A stretch of DNA of 64,000 nt from NCBI GenBank assembly GCA_018881555.1, contig JACAXG010000012.1, positions 248,001-312,000 of the forward strand, read 5' to 3'. How positions within the stretch are numbered: the first letter of the stretch is position 1; every line of letters begins with the position of its first letter. Below the pieces are notes generated by a model, which saw nothing but the letters and a program-made list of their open reading frames with translations, searched no databases and was not told where the DNA came from. The DNA comes from Amblyornis subalaris. Taxonomy: Eukaryota; Chordata; Aves; Passeriformes; Ptilonorhynchidae. A program made the translations under genes and the position numbers. Of the stretch, positions 21,501 through 34,110 are shown piece by piece.

Positions 21501-24319
21501 AAAATTTAGCTGCTATAAAATAAAGATAAATTAATGAATCCACATCTAAACTCACAGAGCCCAGAGCTCTAGGTTATAATATTTCACATAATTTATTGGC
21601 ACAGTTTCTCATTACTTTTGATTTATCAACGAGTCATTATGGTGCTTGTTTTCAGCATACAGAATAAATATAAATTACCTTCCTCAAAGCNTGGATCTGA
21701 GGGAGGAAAGGAAAAAAATTATGGGAAACCACTGCAGTTTTGTATGTGCAGCCTTAGCTAATGAGAGATCCCTATTCTGTTCTTCCCCTTCTGTTCTTCA
21801 ACCAAGCCTAGGTCTGGCCTGTTTGTTTCAATTATAGGGCTACTGCAGACAGCAAAGGTAGGTAGGATATCCAAAGCAAAACCCTTGGCAGAAGGGCAGA
21901 AATTGGATTAGAATATTGGAACTATACAACTTTTTGTGATTCCCTGTAGCTCATATATAAAATTAAATTTAATTCTCATGGACAGCTTTATAAGGGAAAC
22001 ATGCATATTACCAGNCTGATAATAGGATTCTCCTGTATCTTTTTTTACCATCTTCTTGATGTTCCCTCTCAGCATGGATAATGCAGATCTGGCACAAGGA
22101 CTTGCTTGCATTAGATTACTTGGACTTGGATAACTGCATTTATTTAATGCATATTAATTTAAAATAAAGGGTAGGTACATTAATACTGCAGACATTAGAA
22201 TAGGGTACATAGATGTGCACTGAGCTATAAATAAATTATCTCAAATATTGGAAGCAATCAAACAGTATATATCAGTTTAAGTGAAAGTCTATGTTTTGCA
22301 GCTGGATATTTCCATTACTTAGAAATACTTTTCTGACACACAGAAAGAGTCACTGAAGGGGAGTCATGAGGAGAGAGGATGACTGCTTCATTTGCCACAG
22401 AGTTGCAAACAGCCACGGGGTAGCTGTGCAACTCAGGAAGGCAGTTTAGTGCTCAGTCTGGGCTGCCCAACAGAACAGGGATAGGAAATGCAGCAATATC
22501 CACACTGTTGTACCATTGCTTAGCTTAAATTTCATTACATGAGTATTTATGTTAAATTCCCTCATCAGCTCCAGGGACTTCAAAGCTACATTTTCCACCA
22601 CTCAGCAAAACTCTTACATGGCCCCAGCCAGCAGACCATCTGATCTCTCTTTGCAGTGCTCCGCCATCACTATGCAGGAATGAAATCAGGATTAATGAGA
22701 CAGAAAGAAAGCCCGTAAGAAAACAAGAGCTTGGCATCTTAAAGGTAAGCTTTCATTTGGGAAGGCAATCATGGCTTCTGATCCCTGCTCTTAGAGCTAT
22801 TTCTCTATTATACCTAGTAAATTGACTTGAGAAAAGTCGGGTGAAAATCACCAGAGGTACATTCTTGGCTGAGAAGAAAAAATGCAGCACTAACTATGGG
22901 AAAGTTTTCACTCACAACTAATGTCTTTAATTCGTGAAGAAAATACAAGCCCCAGTTTTGAAAAATAAAACAAATAAGTCAGCCTTCCCCAAACAAGATG
23001 ACTAGCCAAGCAAATCCCCCTTGCTGGTAAAACCAGGATGTTCCCTGTGAGCTATCTGTACTAGGAACTGTTGTTCACTGCAACCTTTTCTCCCAATAAC
23101 ACCTAGATTCTCAGTTCTGTCCTTGTGTCTTGTTTAGACGAAATCAGAAAACCATGATGTGAATACAGTAAATTATCCATCTCTATTAGTTATATGCATG
23201 TATGCATTGTTGAAATTGCTATTCTCATTATATTTTCTTATTCAACTAATATATCTCTAAACCAAAATATAGGTACTAGGCTTTGCTTTAGATTAAAAGG
23301 AACAGCTTGCTTTGGCTTACTGCTTTGCTAGTTTACTTGCATTAACTGCAAGATAGTAATTTCTATTTTAGAAAGCTGAAAAAACCAAAATTAGTTATGC
23401 AGTTTCATAGAAAGAAAGAAATAAAATATTTTAATGGGACAAGTCACAATGCAGCTGCATTAGTACTCCATCTGAGCAAATACATTTAATAGCTTGGAAC
23501 TACTGGACTGCTACCAGGCTGAATGGATTCCATGCTTGCTCTGTTCTTGCAGCATAGCTTGTGCAGCAAATGACTGCAGTACAGAGCAGCAATCTTTCTG
23601 CTTTCTGTCATTTGATTAGAGCACTGACCCCTTCTACTGGCAATCTACATTACTAACTCAAGTTTAATTTTCTTAAATATCTGTTTCTTAAACATTCATT
23701 TCTATTTACCTTAGCAAACATAATAGCACCTTTCTTCACGTAAAAAAATAAACAAAGCCATGTAGGCTATGCAGTGTACATTACATAATGCTACTGATTC
23801 ATTTTACATTAAGGTAAAATTGAATTTAAGACAAGATTTAAGTTCTGGTCTTGGCATATTACCATGCTTGAGAAAGAAGAAACAAAAGTTGATGGAAAAC
23901 AGATTGCTCCATACCCTGGAATGATGCCAAATTTGCAGAGCTAACAAACCCAAAGACATCGCCATACTCAACTTATTAGTGGGTTGCCTGACCCCATTAA
24001 CAGCATTCAGGTACTTGCTATTGCATATGGTCAGTGGAAAGGCCAGAAGCCTGAAAGATACAATGACAAAACTTTCTAAGAATTTTAGCAAGCACTGATT
24101 TCATTCTTGAGGTTCCTCTGAGTCAAGGAAGCAGATGCAGGAACAACAGGAACATGTTTAACACACAAGATAACAGGAAAAAAACCAATAGTAATTAAGA
24201 AAACCACAGGAATTTCTGGTTTTCATGCACAATGATGGGGCCACTACGAAGTTATAAACCCCTCTAAACTGTAGGAACTTGTAAATACTTTTTATACTGC
24301 ACAGGAAATCCAGACACCA

Positions 24320-24770
24320 TATGAAAGGTAGAACTTTTGAAACTTTATCCCCTTGCTTTTACACACTGTGCACTCCAGGCATGCCCCAGCACATGCTTGT
24401 GCACAGTGCAGAGATGAGGCAGCAGCAGCCCCACCACTCCGTGTTAGAAGCTGGGTGTCATATGCTAAGTCACTGCAGTGCAGCACCCAAAGGGAGGGAT
24501 CCATCTCTCCGATTGTCTTTGAAAGGAGGGCGTGCTCAAGGAATGGGAGATGCTCAAACCACAAACGAACTCCGCAGCCTAGGAAGCACTCTTGCCTCTG
24601 CAACCCTTCGGGATAGTTCTCTGGCCATCAATCCCCTTCTGCAGCCCTCAGCCTATCTTAGGTTTTACAAGATGCGACGAATACATAGACTATATGTGAA
24701 TCAAGTGTTTTCCAAATTAATTTGTACGCTATATGCTAATGTCACGTAGCATGTAGCACAAATCTGTAAA
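24320..24770. promoter_or_regulatory. CpG-richer unique block inside the 5'-UTR intron
   Basis: GC content and CpG count are clearly above the surrounding sequence (CTCCGATTG, AACGAACTCCGCAG, GATGCGACGAATAC), with no repeat signature. A 142-codon plus-strand open frame crosses it but has no recognised domain. An internal enhancer or an alternative SCN1A promoter is possible; this is inference from composition only. Confidence 0.25.
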
Positions 24771-27700
24771 CACATGACATTTGCATTTCTGGTTATGTGC
24801 GCAAGGCACTGCATCCTTGGTCATAGGCCTCTTCTGATCCTGCTAAGGCAGCTCCTCTGCAGTTCTCCCCTCGTGTCCCTCTGCAGGTTTGTGATTCTGA
24901 ACACACAAATGAGCAACCATTGTTACCAACAGTAAGAGGATTCTGCTATTTCTTAGTAAGCTGCTTTCAACTTAATAATTTCCTAATAATATGTGAAAAA
25001 TGGCTTATTACCAGATTAGCAATGTTGCTTTACAGTAGCATAATCAGTATCTGTTTTTGCAGATACAATTCTATTTAACTTCAAAAACTATTTTATATAT
25101 ACATATAGCTCTCAAAATAAAAATAAAATTAAAAAAAATCACATCACTGCTGTAAAGAAACTTCTTCCAAAACACCGACCTGGTCAAAAATAAACAAGTA
25201 ACCAGCTCTCACCTATTTCCTGATTTTCAACAAACTATGAATTAACAATGATACTCCAATGTAATTTTGGAAAGTTTTCATTCAGCGGACACTCATGAGG
25301 CCACTGCGTCTCAGTCTTGTGTCCACGCATGTCTATATATGAAGTGCTCTGGAGACATGACAGTGCTCAAGCCCTGGCACCTTATGCCCTAGAGCTAGTA
25401 CAGTTGCATAGTTCATTTCCTCTATTGAACATTTTGAGATCTAAAAAGCTCCTACATGGCACTAGGTATTGTCAGTTGCATAAAGGGGAAAACAATCTTG
25501 AAAATTCCTAGAAAAAAATGGAACGGTTCTTGCTATTAAATGGTTAACTATAAGCAGCAGCAACAGCATCTGCTGCCTCTGCCCCATCCTTTGGAAAAAG
25601 GTTTGGATTTGCAAAGAAGGGCAGGGCCTGGGAATTAGCATTTCTGCAGAAGCAGTGGTTTGAAAGCTATTGAGTGAAGACTGTTATCCACACTGACTTT
25701 CGCTTAAAAGCAAAGATTTCATGGGGGTTTTTGTCTTTTGAGGTGAGTTTCTAGTCATTTAATATTTTATAGTCTAATCCTACAATAAATGTTCAGGATG
25801 CTAAGTTGATTTTTGATGTGAATATAAAGATATAATAAATAATCCAGTCAAAAGGCAAGAGCAATAAAATTATAGACTATGAATTCTAGTGGTACTGGGA
25901 CTTTGGGAATTTTTTTAATCCTATGACTGGTCAAAAGGAACAGTTAGAAAAATGTGCTTCTTTAAAGTAAATAAGGGTATAATACGTGCAGGGATTTTAA
26001 ATGTTTAGCAGCCCAGAACATTTGGAAATGACTGAACTTAATGCTATAAAGTGTATTGAGCAAACAGACAAAATGTAAAACTAAGATAATATCACCAGAT
26101 AAAATGTGTTATTTAAACATGGAAAACCATTAATTAGAAATTTCTGAAATATTGATATCTACTTAAAAAGAACATGAATGATAACAAATTTTGCAGCAAA
26201 ACATTCATGTAAATTCTGAGCCACTATCTGGTAGTTTTCTGAAGATCAGATGATCTGCTAAATAGCAAGCAACATTTACTTTATCAAATATAGTACTGAG
26301 CAGTTAAACATGGGACTGTAGTGCACACTTAGTGATTATTTTACAAAGAAACCATTCTCAAATTTAGGTACAGAAATAAAAAAAGGAAAGAGGTTTGAGA
26401 TCTGTAGTTCTTATGAATATCACTCAGCGCACATCAAATGTACACTTAAACCGTATTAATGAAGCTAATGAAGTAGTAAAGTATTTAATAGTTTTAAAGT
26501 TTCTATCTTGCATTCTACCTTGAATTGAAATTGATAGATTACAAGGTCTGTATCATGTGAATCTGTTCATGTGGCTCCACCTGTAAAATGACAACTCTAA
26601 TAGGAGAATCAACATGGAAGAGAGGAGACCATGGCAAATAATGTCAGATCTGCTGAACAGCAAATCACATCTCTTTCAGCTTCAATTTTTCTGACTGAAA
26701 AATAACAGTTTAGCCATTTTATAGAATTTGTGATTGGTGATTAAAGTACTTTCAGCTATTCTCATTCAAACCCACAGTTTTCTCTTTCCATTGACTGAAA
26801 ATATTTTTGCATTTGTGGTTGAAACAGTTTATTGCTGTTCTAAATTGTTGGTTTTAATGTGGTATTAGAGATTAAAGTGTTTTGGAATGCTTTTTCTAAT
26901 TAGTAATTTTTAGTTTAGTAATGCCTTCCAGTATTTTGGCACCGGGTGTCCAGGGCAATATCTTAAATAGTTTAAAGAAATTATAAGATTAGTCATTGTT
27001 GTCCCATAACTCTTTACTCCACTAATAGCAGACCAGTGCGAAAGCTAGTTCTAGCCCTACTAGATGAGAGAAAGCTTCAGCCACTCAACCTCCCAGAGGC
27101 AGGTATTGATTTACAATACACCCAGCCGAGAAAAATGAGGAGAGGCATTCCTCATCACGTCACACTTCTTGTCTGATCAATGCATCTCAAGACAGGGCAC
27201 CATTTCCTACCAGACCCTGGGAGCTGAATAATGTTTCTGCAGGCATTATATATACAACCTAGAAGAATTTGTATAAACAAGCTTACAGCGAGAAGCCAAA
27301 GTAGGAAACTCCATTTTTTAAAACTGTTTCTCAATGTGCTTGAGCGAGGGCATGAAGATGGAAGTAAGAGCCCTACATAAAGATAAGAATATCCAGTTAT
27401 GAAAAACAAGTCTTTATTATGTCAACAGTGAACACTGTCAGAGAAGAGATCAATGCAATTTGTAGGGTCATGGCTCTAAGGAATTGAAGGACATTTAAGT
27501 CTGAGGGAAATACGCACAGTTAAGCAGCCTAAAAATGTGTTATATTCATTGTGAGTCAAGGACATGTTGCGGACTTGATATCATAGGTGGAAATGACATC
27601 AAAGAGATCTTATTTTGTTTTGATGAAAAAGCCTATGAAAAGTGTAAATACAAAATGATTTTCAGGGCTTAGCAATTTTGAGTAGAAGTTAGTTTGTTAT

Positions 27701-29557
27701 GCCTGTTTATGTAGTTTTCCATATTTATTACTCTTCAAATTCTTCGTTTTCTCTGTGTTTAAAATTGCATCAGAAGCTATGAAAACATCATGAAAATTTT
27801 TGCTCTCATTTCCTCTCTGAATTATTTTCCTCCATGAAATCTTTTTGTATTTCTGGCAAACCCAGAATGTGGGGATGTGAGCTTAACATTATCCTTAAAT
27901 GGGTCCTAGGGAGTGAGATATGAGCCAGCTCCCTCAATGCCTGTTTGAGCCTTCCCAGGTAGCCGGGCTTGTTGGGAGCTGAGGGCTTTGTGAGTGTTTT
28001 GGGCTTGATGGGATCAAGGCTGGGTTTTCAGGTATGTGGTCATGAAGTTGGGCTTGCTGTGGCTCAGTGATGAGGGAATTCTTGGGTGAACAACACGTTG
28101 CCCACAGAAGCTTGTAGCAGGCCAGTAAGCAGGAAGAGGTGAATATATCCGAAATATTCCAAAACGCAATAAGGTAAAGATCAAAATAGTTAGCACTGTA
28201 AAAGAAAGATAAAGCCAGGCGAGAGTGCAAAGCAAGAGGCATTTTTTCTGTGAGAACACCATGATCTGATGCATAACAGGCGGCCAAAGCATAAGACTGT
28301 GATTAGGTACCTTATAGGCCTGTCCCCTTGGTGACTGTGTCCCCTAAGAAGAAAGGCCCTCAGTGAAAAAGTGCAATATATTACATTATCAAATCTTAAG
28401 ATGCTTGTTTTGAAACATAAGCACATAGATTTATTAGCACCAATAATAAATCTTAAGATTCTGTTTTACTACCTATTTTTCTCAGGCTACATGGGTTCTG
28501 TCACAATCTGCTCCTGAAGCAACATGAACCTGCCCATCTTCTGGACTTGGGAGACAACAGGCTTTCAAATCTCCAAATCTGCAGATATCTGAGCTTTTCT
28601 AGGAACGTCTCTTTTGAGTTACTTTTTGTTTTGTGCCCTGAACAGCAGACAGCCATGTTCACACTGCAGGTAAATGGGTTTACACACCTGTGAAGTTTGC
28701 CTTTTCAGAATAGCATCAGAGCTGTCCAAACCACATGGGCCCTGCTGAAAGCAGGCAGAATGGATGGTTATAGCTATTTTAGTCTCCAAGCTCCTTTCAG
28801 AAATATGCTATTTATCCTACATGTAGTCCAATTGACCAAAGTTCTAATTATTTCAGACTTCCTCTGCCATTGCTGGTGTAACTGTCTTCAATTTCTAGAT
28901 GGAGTGATTCATCCCAGACTATGAGTGCTTAGCACAGCAGCTNAGCACATGAAAGGCAAGCAAGCCCAAGGGCTGCTGAGGTTAGTGGTGTCTGTGCTAG
29001 CAGCAGTCATAATGAATCTGACTCTCATGTGTGTCAAACGTCCTTGTCTAAGTTTTGGAGCCAAACTATGTTTAAATCTTACTGTACTCCCCCACCCCCA
29101 TACATATCTAAGGTCCGTTTGCCATCATTCTTACAAAGAAACAAAAAAGTTTCTTTGCCCTTATCAAAAAACCCCTGCCCTTATTCAGAATGATTTTCTA
29201 GTTAGTTGCTTGGACTATATTATCCTGCTGTATAAATTCTCAGAAACCAGATGACTGATTTCCTCTCAGAAGNTCTTTACAGTCTTTCTTCTTTATCTTG
29301 AATGTCATTGTTTAGATGTTAACTCTGTTGTTTAAATTTTCAATTTACATCAACAGAGTAACTTTGAAGATTTCCAGTCATATTTAGGAGATACAAACAT
29401 CTGCAAAGATCCCTCATCATGCTTATGCTCCTTTTAACCTCTTCTTTTTCAAGATACCTTCCAAAACCCTTCAGTTGTTAGGCTTCTCAGCTACCAAAAC
29501 TACTCCATCACCTTGAAGGTCTTCTTTCCCTCTGTGACTTCTGAGCATTTTTCCTTA

Positions 29558-29645
29558 CACTTAGATTGTATCATGGTTGGAGCAGCGATTCCCTTTCTCT
29601 CTGTGTTTGAATAGCACTTACAGATTGGGATCCTACATTCCACAT
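29558..29645 (+). mobile_element. Ancient SINE/L2-type 3' tail
   Basis: The text runs cttagattgt, then ggagcagcgattcc, ctttctctctgtgtttg and aatagcactta, ending gggatcct. It follows the order of the tail shared by old amniote SINE and L2-like elements (TTAGATTGTAAGCTC, then GGGCAGGGAC, TGTGTTTGTACAGC and GGGGTCCT). It is heavily decayed. The exact family cannot be fixed by eye. Confidence 0.5.
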
Positions 29646-32600
29646 CTGATTGCCTGTCCACTGTAGACATACAAAAGTATCCATGTGCCATGCCAAGGCA
29701 ACCCGTAATGCTGGCCACAAATCAAAACAGAATAATTTTCAGGTAAGAATCTAGACATTAAGAGGTGTTAAAATGCAAGAGTGTGTACTTCAGATGAGTA
29801 ATATGAAGGAATGTGTTCAGAACTTGAGCCTGACAGAGCCAGAAAGCAGAAGGTTTTTAATAAAAAAATTCCTGAAACTTCCAGAAGTAAAAATATACCC
29901 TACAACACTTCAGTGGGGTATTTTAACTGGAATGACATATGAATGTCTCAAAAAACCTTAATTCTGTCTTGTTATCCCCCAAAGCAGTTAACAATTACTG
30001 CTTCAACAAAGCCACTTGAATTAGACGCATTACACAGAGAAACACAGAGCTGCAGACCTCTAAAGAGAAAGGAAAACAGCTTGCCTTGTGAACTTCACTT
30101 CAGAATACTGCTAATCACTGTTGCACTACCCTCAGCCATTATGTAGCCATCTTCACAATCTTTTCTCACTTGAAAGAGAGAAAATGGCTCATATTTCCTA
30201 ACTGAAACTTATCTGAACAGACAGCTAAAGGCATAAGCCACGCATTTCCAAAGTGCTAAGTAATCAAGAATTCCCACAAAAGTCAATAGGAAATTCTTGT
30301 CACTCTCTATTTTTTGCCTCAGCACCAAAATATAGACTTATATATAAGCTTAGACGTATCATATGAAATTTCAGCGTCATATCATAGTCAATCTTACTTT
30401 AAGCACACGCGGAAAAAAACTGTTCCCAAAACTGACCAGTTTCCTGCATTTCAGAATTCTGCAAAGCATGTAACCCTGAGAAATGTCACTGCTGAGACAT
30501 GCAGAGAAATATTATGTTCCAGGCAGTCAGAGAAAAACAGAGAGAAAATTTTGAATAAAACACTATTAGAGAGTTAAATAGAGCTTAATGTCCTGAAGAC
30601 AGAGTTGTTTCAGAAAAAAGAAATAGCTTTTAAAAACAAAATGTAATGTTTACTACTCTCCTGCATTTTTAAAAGTTGATCAATTCATATTTTCCCAGCC
30701 TTTTTTTTTTCCCGTTTCCCTAAAACTTAGGTGTTGTCTAGGAATTAGGCGTGCAGATACAAGAGAGGGGGCACTGTTTCAGCTCCTTTGCTTTCTCTTG
30801 TTAGCATGTCTCATAATTTATCATTCTCTACTCTTTGGCAGTAAGCATTTCTGTTTCTCCCAGCAGAGTCATTAAATATTATTTAGTGCTGGTTCAGTAG
30901 TAGTCTGAACTTAGGCTTCACAGATGTACAGAATCCTGCTTGAGGGGAAAGCAGAGGGCAAGTCTGAGGTCAATGCCCACAAGTGACAGACTCCTCGCCA
31001 GCCTGTGCAGCAGCTGGACAGCACATAACCTACAGCAAAACTACCAGCTGCACGGTCTAAAAGATAGGAGAACGGCTTTTAGCAGGCGGCAGGCCTAGAA
31101 TTCCCATAAACTCTAAAAATCCTCAGGATTGGCATTATGCATAAGATTTATCAATTTTTTAAAAACTTACCAAAGAATGTGTATGCCTTTCTAAGCTGCT
31201 GCCCATTTTCAACCCATTGTAGTGATACCCTCAGCAGATGTGGTTGTTAGCAAAGCACAGGAGATAACAGTTCTTTCTAGGCTGGACTGAAGTTTGTGTG
31301 GGAAACAAAGTGGTAGCACCACTGCTACTAGTGTTGTAAGAGAACATTTTCAAAAAATTATTGCAAAATAAAAACCTTAAAATATTGTTTGAATGAAAGT
31401 CACCTTCAGTTGGAATTCTACTTAAAAAGTGCTCATAGTAATTAAGATTTTTTTTTCCTAGTCTCATTACACGTGTCTATCGGTAAAGCTAGAAACTTCT
31501 GTTTACTCTATGTCCCACCCATGAACCATGACTCCAGAGCAGGTGCACTCCTCATACCTCATGATGCAACACTGCACCTACATTAGCATTTCCAAATTTT
31601 CTAATTTATATTTCTATTAAAAGAAATAGGTTTACAATTTTATATATTTAATATATAGTTTATGTATTTTATAATTTATATTCTAACTTTTTATCTTTTG
31701 GTGCATAATTGTTCCTTATTAGAAATGAACTGGCTGGTGACAACCTCCACCCTGCACTCTTAGGACGTGGTTTTGTATTATAGGTTCATTAAGGCTGAGG
31801 GGAGAAGGCACCTTTGGAGAACAGTTGGTGTGTTAGAATAAAGACATTTTGCAAAATTTTCTCACAGATATGTAGCTCAGGTGGGTGTAAAGTCTGCTTC
31901 TATAAAATATTGCAGGGAGTTTTATATTTGCCATCAAAAAGTGAACAGCAACATCCTGAAATAACATTTGGCAAGACTTCTTAATCTAGGTGTGTCTAGG
32001 TTTTACAAAACTCAACAGTTCCAGAAACTGTGCTATAGAGTATACTATTTTCCAGCATATTTTACGTATATTCCATATACCCTTCTTTTCTCAGGCCCTA
32101 TATATCTTACCCATCATTAAACAAAATCAGTTTAGTCTGCCTTTAAATAGTAATGAATATTTAATGATTCATGTACACTGATTTCCATGTAAATATTCAG
32201 AATTATTAAAAAGAAATAAAACAAATTTTTGGTTGAATTAAGTCCAGTTTGGCATCTGATTCAGCAAGATACTTTCTGAATTGGTCTTGCATTTCTTGTA
32301 AGTATTTATTAACAATCTTCTAGAAAAAAATTAACGTTTTTTAATTAGCATTAAAGTTAAACAANCTGTCTGAAGGTGCGTTCCTCCACAACATTGAGTT
32401 TTATGGAAGAAGAAGAAGGAATACATTTCAAATTTATTTTTTTCCAACTATAAACTGTTCCTAAAGGATACTCAAGACAGCATTGTGCTGCTTCCTTCGC
32501 AATTGTTAAAACATGTTATACTAGTTCGTGGATTTACTTAGCTTATTCTAAAACCATATTCTAAAACAAATCTGCTCAATAAAATGTAATTATCTCTTCC

Positions 32601-33867
32601 TAGGTAACCATATACATTTTTTATTATATATATTTATAAGAACAACATTTATTTTGTTTGCTCTGTAGCTTAGAAGCTAATACATTAATCAGTGGTAAGA
32701 ATACCATCACCTGCCCTGCTAAAAAGAGCTGATCCTGGTGCAATTTTCACTCATTTTGGTTAGTAGTTTCCCAAGGAATTTGGGAACACCCCTCAGGAGT
32801 TAGCTCACATCAGCAGGCATAGCCTGTTAACAGGGTGCAAACCAGACTGGTAAAGACAAGACCCTTTGCAGACAGAGGATATCTCAATGCCAGTTAGTCT
32901 TGGTCTTAGACTGAGCCAAAATGAGTAAGAAAAAATATATTGTAATCCATAGATAATTTTCCTTGGAGTAAAAATGCTTGTTTCAGATACAATATTTCAT
33001 AAATTCAGAGTAGTTGATTTCTAATATATTTTGTTCTGAGACAATACAAAGTCATGAAAACATAATAAAGGCTCATCCTCTCTGGTTTATCCCCCCAGTT
33101 TGTGTAAAGAGAAAATAAATTGAACAGAAGGCAAAAATACTCTGATGCAAGGTTTCTAGATTATACTTGAATCACATAGCTAATGTTTAAAGAAAAAAAT
33201 TAAATTGTTGGACAACTTCTTTTTCAATTAAGCATTGTCAATGTAGCCAGTATGGAGTTCTGAACAGTCCTCTGTCTCTATCCGTCACTGCACATTTCAA
33301 GTGATATATTTGGCATTATTTAGGCCTCATTTTAGAAAATAAAAGTATCAGATTGGGTTTCTCAGCTGAGAAAAATACTGAACATGAACATTAAAAATAG
33401 AATTTTGAAATGGCTCTGGTACGTTCACTTTATTTAATCAGATTCTGAAGTGTCCTAGTTCTTTCTATAAAGAAAAAAACAATCAATTTAAAAATATTTT
33501 TAATTAAATGTATACTATCCTCCTGATAGTATGGAAATTTGATCAGATTTGCCAAATATCCTTTTTCTACCCCTGATATTAACACACTTGCTATGGTTCA
33601 TCAGTAAAGACTATTTAATCTAATAGAAACACTAAGAAAGGAGGTAGCTTTTTAGGACCTATTTTCTGCTCTTTCTAGATATATTTGAAACATTGCAGAG
33701 TGTATATACTATAGGGTAAATGTTTTCAGGGGATATTCATATACTTTTAGGCAATATTAGTGAAGACAGTTTTTAATAGGTCTATTTTGGCCTCTATATA
33801 ATTTATTACACACTGTCTGTTATACCTCAGATATCTACTTCTTTTTGTAGGCTCACAGAAAAACTGG

Positions 33868-34110
33868 GTTGGGAAAAAAAGATCAGAGGCCACCTAGTTC
33901 ATCTCGCTGCCCAAGGCAAGATTGCTATACCTATATCCAAACAGATGTTTCATCTAACCTCTTCCTTCAGACCTTCAGGACAAATTTCACAGATTCCTCT
34001 GACATTCTATTGCAGCTTGCCACTATCCTCTCTAGTAAAATGTTTGTCCTCATATCTCATCAGGGTGAGCTCATTTCTTCAGTCTTCACTTCCTCTCCCA
34101 CCCACTATGG
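33868..34110 (-). mobile_element. Old CR1 LINE 3' fragment
   Basis: On the plus strand the stretch reads like the reverse complement of a CR1 3' end: ggttgggaaaaaa, then ggccacctagttcatct, gcccaaggcaagattg, and later decayed forms of the 'tgttccagtgcttcac' region followed by tgtttgtcctcatatct. Divergence is high, so this is an old insertion in minus orientation, inactive and truncated. Confidence 0.7.

Noticed and set aside
27934..28430. GC-richer stretch with a 117-codon minus-strand frame, possibly a solo LTR
   Set aside because: There is no TG...CA pair with flanking duplication and no known protein; left undescribed beyond composition.
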